Part shown: in pieces, positions 5,906 to 6,838 of the stretch
Position numbering within the stretch: the first letter of the stretch is position 1
Layout: each line of letters opens with the position of its first letter
Assembly: GCA_946886425.1 (NCBI GenBank)
Contig: CAMPIP010000126.1
Span: 1 to 6,838, forward strand
Reading direction: 5' to 3'
Length of the DNA stretch: 6,838 bases
Origin: an uncultured Actinomycetes bacterium
GTDB lineage: Bacteria; Actinomycetota; Thermoleophilia; Solirubrobacterales; 70-9
Translations under genes and position numbers: made by a program
Notes under the pieces: model-generated
Databases searched by the model: none
The model's input: only the letters and a program-made list of their open reading frames with translations
Told to the model about the DNA's origin: nothing

Positions 5906-6694
5906 ATGGGAAGCTTCAAATGGGCTCTGCTCGGTTACAACCGGCGTGAGGTCGACCGTTCGATAGCGGAGCGCGAGGCCCGCGCCTGGGCGTTTCAGCG
6001 CGAAGCCGTCGAGGCCCGGCGCGGCGAGTCCGAGGCGGCCGCCTCGGCTGCCGAAGCCGAGGGAGAGGCAGCATCGCTGTCGGGGATGGTGCTCGACCGC
6101 GAGCGCGAGATCCGCGCGCTGACCGCGCGCCTGCGTGAGGCCGACGAGCGCCACGACCGCAACATCGCTTCACTGGAGGCGGTCTCGGCCCGGCTCGAGG
6201 AGATCCAGTCCCAGGCCCGCGGCCAGGCAACCCGAATCCGGATGAAGGCGCTTCGCGAGGCGGTCGAGGTGAGCCGCCGGGTTCAGGCTCTGACCGACGC
6301 CCAGGAGGGCGCTGGGCAGGAGGCCGGCGAGGACGCGACGGACGCGAGAGATTTCGCCGTCGAAGCCGATGCCGCGGCCAACGGTCACGCGCCGGCCGCT
6401 CCGACCAACGGCTACTTCGAGGGCGAGGTGAAGCTGGAGATTGGCCCGCTCGGCGACTTCTCGCAGCTGGTCGGGTTCGAGGACGCGATCGGCCAGCTCG
6501 GCGCCGCCGACATCTCGGTCGAGCGCTTCTCCGAGGGCCGCGCCACCCTCTCGATGCGGCTCGACCAGCCGACCGAGCTGCTGCGCGAGCTCGAGGAGCT
6601 CTCCGCCCTCGACTTCCGGGTCCGCCACACCGCGCCCGACAACCTGATCCTCGACGTCGACGAGGACCAGGGCCCCGAGCAGCGCGCCGCGTAG
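5906..6694 (+). CDS. DivIVA-like coiled-coil protein of unknown function
   Basis: The 262-residue protein has three parts. Residues 4-19 (FKWALLGYNRREVDRS) resemble the N-terminal GYxxxEVD membrane-targeting motif of DivIVA/GpsB proteins. Residues about 20-135 are rich in Glu, Arg and Ala, with heptad-like spacing typical of a coiled coil. After an acidic, Ala/Pro-rich linker (about 136-172), residues 177-255 form a compact region of alternating predicted strands and helices: VKLEIGPLGDFSQLVGFEDA, then ADISVERF, ATLSMRL, ELLRELEEL, DFRVRH and LILDVD. This suggests a small alpha/beta domain, perhaps ferredoxin-like. There is no signal peptide or membrane span. A role in cell-pole or envelope organisation is a guess from the N-terminus alone. 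ATG 5906 is preferred; GTG 5885 would add seven residues. The gene stands apart from rsfS (48 bp gap) and probably has its own promoter. Confidence 0.82.
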   Translation: MGSFKWALLGYNRREVDRSIAEREARAWAFQREAVEARRGESEAAASAAEAEGEAASLSGMVLDREREIRALTARLREADERHDRNIASLEAVSARLEEIQSQARGQATRIRMKALREAVEVSRRVQALTDAQEGAGQEAGEDATDARDFAVEADAAANGHAPAAPTNGYFEGEVKLEIGPLGDFSQLVGFEDAIGQLGAADISVERFSEGRATLSMRLDQPTELLRELEELSALDFRVRHTAPDNLILDVDEDQGPEQRAA

Positions 6695-6704
6695 CGTTCG
6701 CGTC

Positions 6705-6716
6705 ACCGGCGCCGGT
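6705..6716. repeat. Perfect 12-bp palindrome upstream of tRNA-Ala
   Basis: ACCGGCGCCGGT is its own reverse complement. It lies 10 bp after the coiled-coil gene's stop and just before the proposed tRNA -10 box. It has no loop, so it is a poor terminator. It could be a protein-binding site or chance in GC-rich DNA. Confidence 0.4.
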
Positions 6717-6721
6717 CGCGA

Positions 6722-6727
6722 TAAACT
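6722..6727 (+). promoter_or_regulatory. -10-like box for tRNA-Ala
   Basis: TAAACT stands in otherwise GC-rich DNA 14 nt before the mature tRNA 5' end. The GC-rich stretch after it (CGGGAG) resembles the discriminator of stable RNA promoters under stringent control. The -35 is not clear (TTCGCG at 6697-6702 is a weak match at 19 bp). Confidence 0.4.
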
Positions 6728-6741
6728 CGGGAGCCCACCAA

Positions 6742-6814
6742 GGGGCTGTAGCTCAGCTGGAAGAGCGTCGCGCTGGCAGCGCGAAGGTCAGGGGTTCGAG
6801 CCCCCTCAGCTCCA
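6742..6814 (+). tRNA. tRNA-Ala (anticodon GGC)
   Basis: A complete 73-nt cloverleaf can be drawn by hand. The acceptor arms are GGGGCTG (6742-6748) and CAGCTCC (6807-6813), with discriminator A at 6814. The D stem is GCTC/GAGC. The anticodon stem is TCGCG/CGCGA around the loop CTGGCAG, with anticodon GGC at 6775-6777. The T arm is AGGGG-TTCGAGC-CCCCT. The acceptor has the G3-U70 wobble pair (6744/6811) that is the main identity element for alanyl-tRNA synthetase, which confirms the assignment. The 3' CCA is not encoded and must be added after transcription. It reads GCC and GCU alanine codons; GCC is abundant in these genes. Confidence 0.97.
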
Positions 6815-6822
6815 CTCCCTCG

Positions 6823-6838
6823 CCGACACCCGCGTCGG
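6823..6838 (+). terminator. Possible tRNA terminator hairpin, cut by window end
   Basis: CCGAC (6823-6827) and GTCGG (6834-6838) are perfect inverted arms around a 6-nt loop, starting 8 nt after the tRNA. The sequence ends at the last paired base, so the stem may be longer and any T-run cannot be seen. Confidence 0.35.

Noticed and set aside
6170..6706. A 178-codon minus-strand open frame antisense to the coiled-coil gene.
   Set aside because: The plus-strand frame has clear coiled-coil and DivIVA-like features; the antisense frame is low in information and has no promoter-like signal.
1..6838. CRISPR array, transposon ends, phage or defence genes.
   Set aside because: I found no direct repeats with spacers, no transposase or integrase motifs, and no toxin-antitoxin or nuclease-like proteins on either strand.

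Overview
The window is very GC-rich, with C/G-ending codons in nearly all genes, few Shine-Dalgarno sequences and several starts that look leaderless. The proteins (Obg with an OCT domain, ProB with a PUA domain, ProA, NadD, RsfS) and their order fit the conserved obg-proB-proA-nadD-rsfS neighbourhood of Actinomycetota. The style suggests a deep-branching class such as Thermoleophilia (Solirubrobacterales-like), but that placement is an inference from general knowledge, not a search result.

Layout. The 3' 417 codons of obg enter from the left edge. A small membrane protein of unknown function follows (1303-1680), with its own promoter-like element. Convergent to it is a ZIP-type metal transporter on the minus strand (1695-2423). 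This is divergent from proB, with only 19 bp between the two preferred start codons. proB (2443-3531) is followed at once by a 20-bp-stem inverted repeat and a promoter-like element, then proA (3602-4867). proA, nadD (4860-5471) and rsfS (5468-5857) overlap by 8 and 4 nt and form a tight operon. A DivIVA-like coiled-coil protein (5906-6694) follows under a separate promoter-like element. A complete tRNA-Ala(GGC) gene (6742-6814) and the start of a possible terminator end the window.

How the genes work together. ProB and ProA carry out the first two steps of proline synthesis from glutamate. NadD makes NAD-family dinucleotides. Obg and RsfS both act on the large ribosomal subunit. The ZIP protein and the small membrane protein look like insertions into this housekeeping cluster. 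The window contains no phage, IS, CRISPR or defence genes, and I do not see a new multi-gene system. The most interesting points are regulatory: a repeated TACNNT element 7-8 nt before four ATG starts, the strong inverted repeat between proB and proA, and the back-to-back ZIP/proB start. An abrupt codon-usage change inside obg and two poorly characterised proteins also deserve a look.
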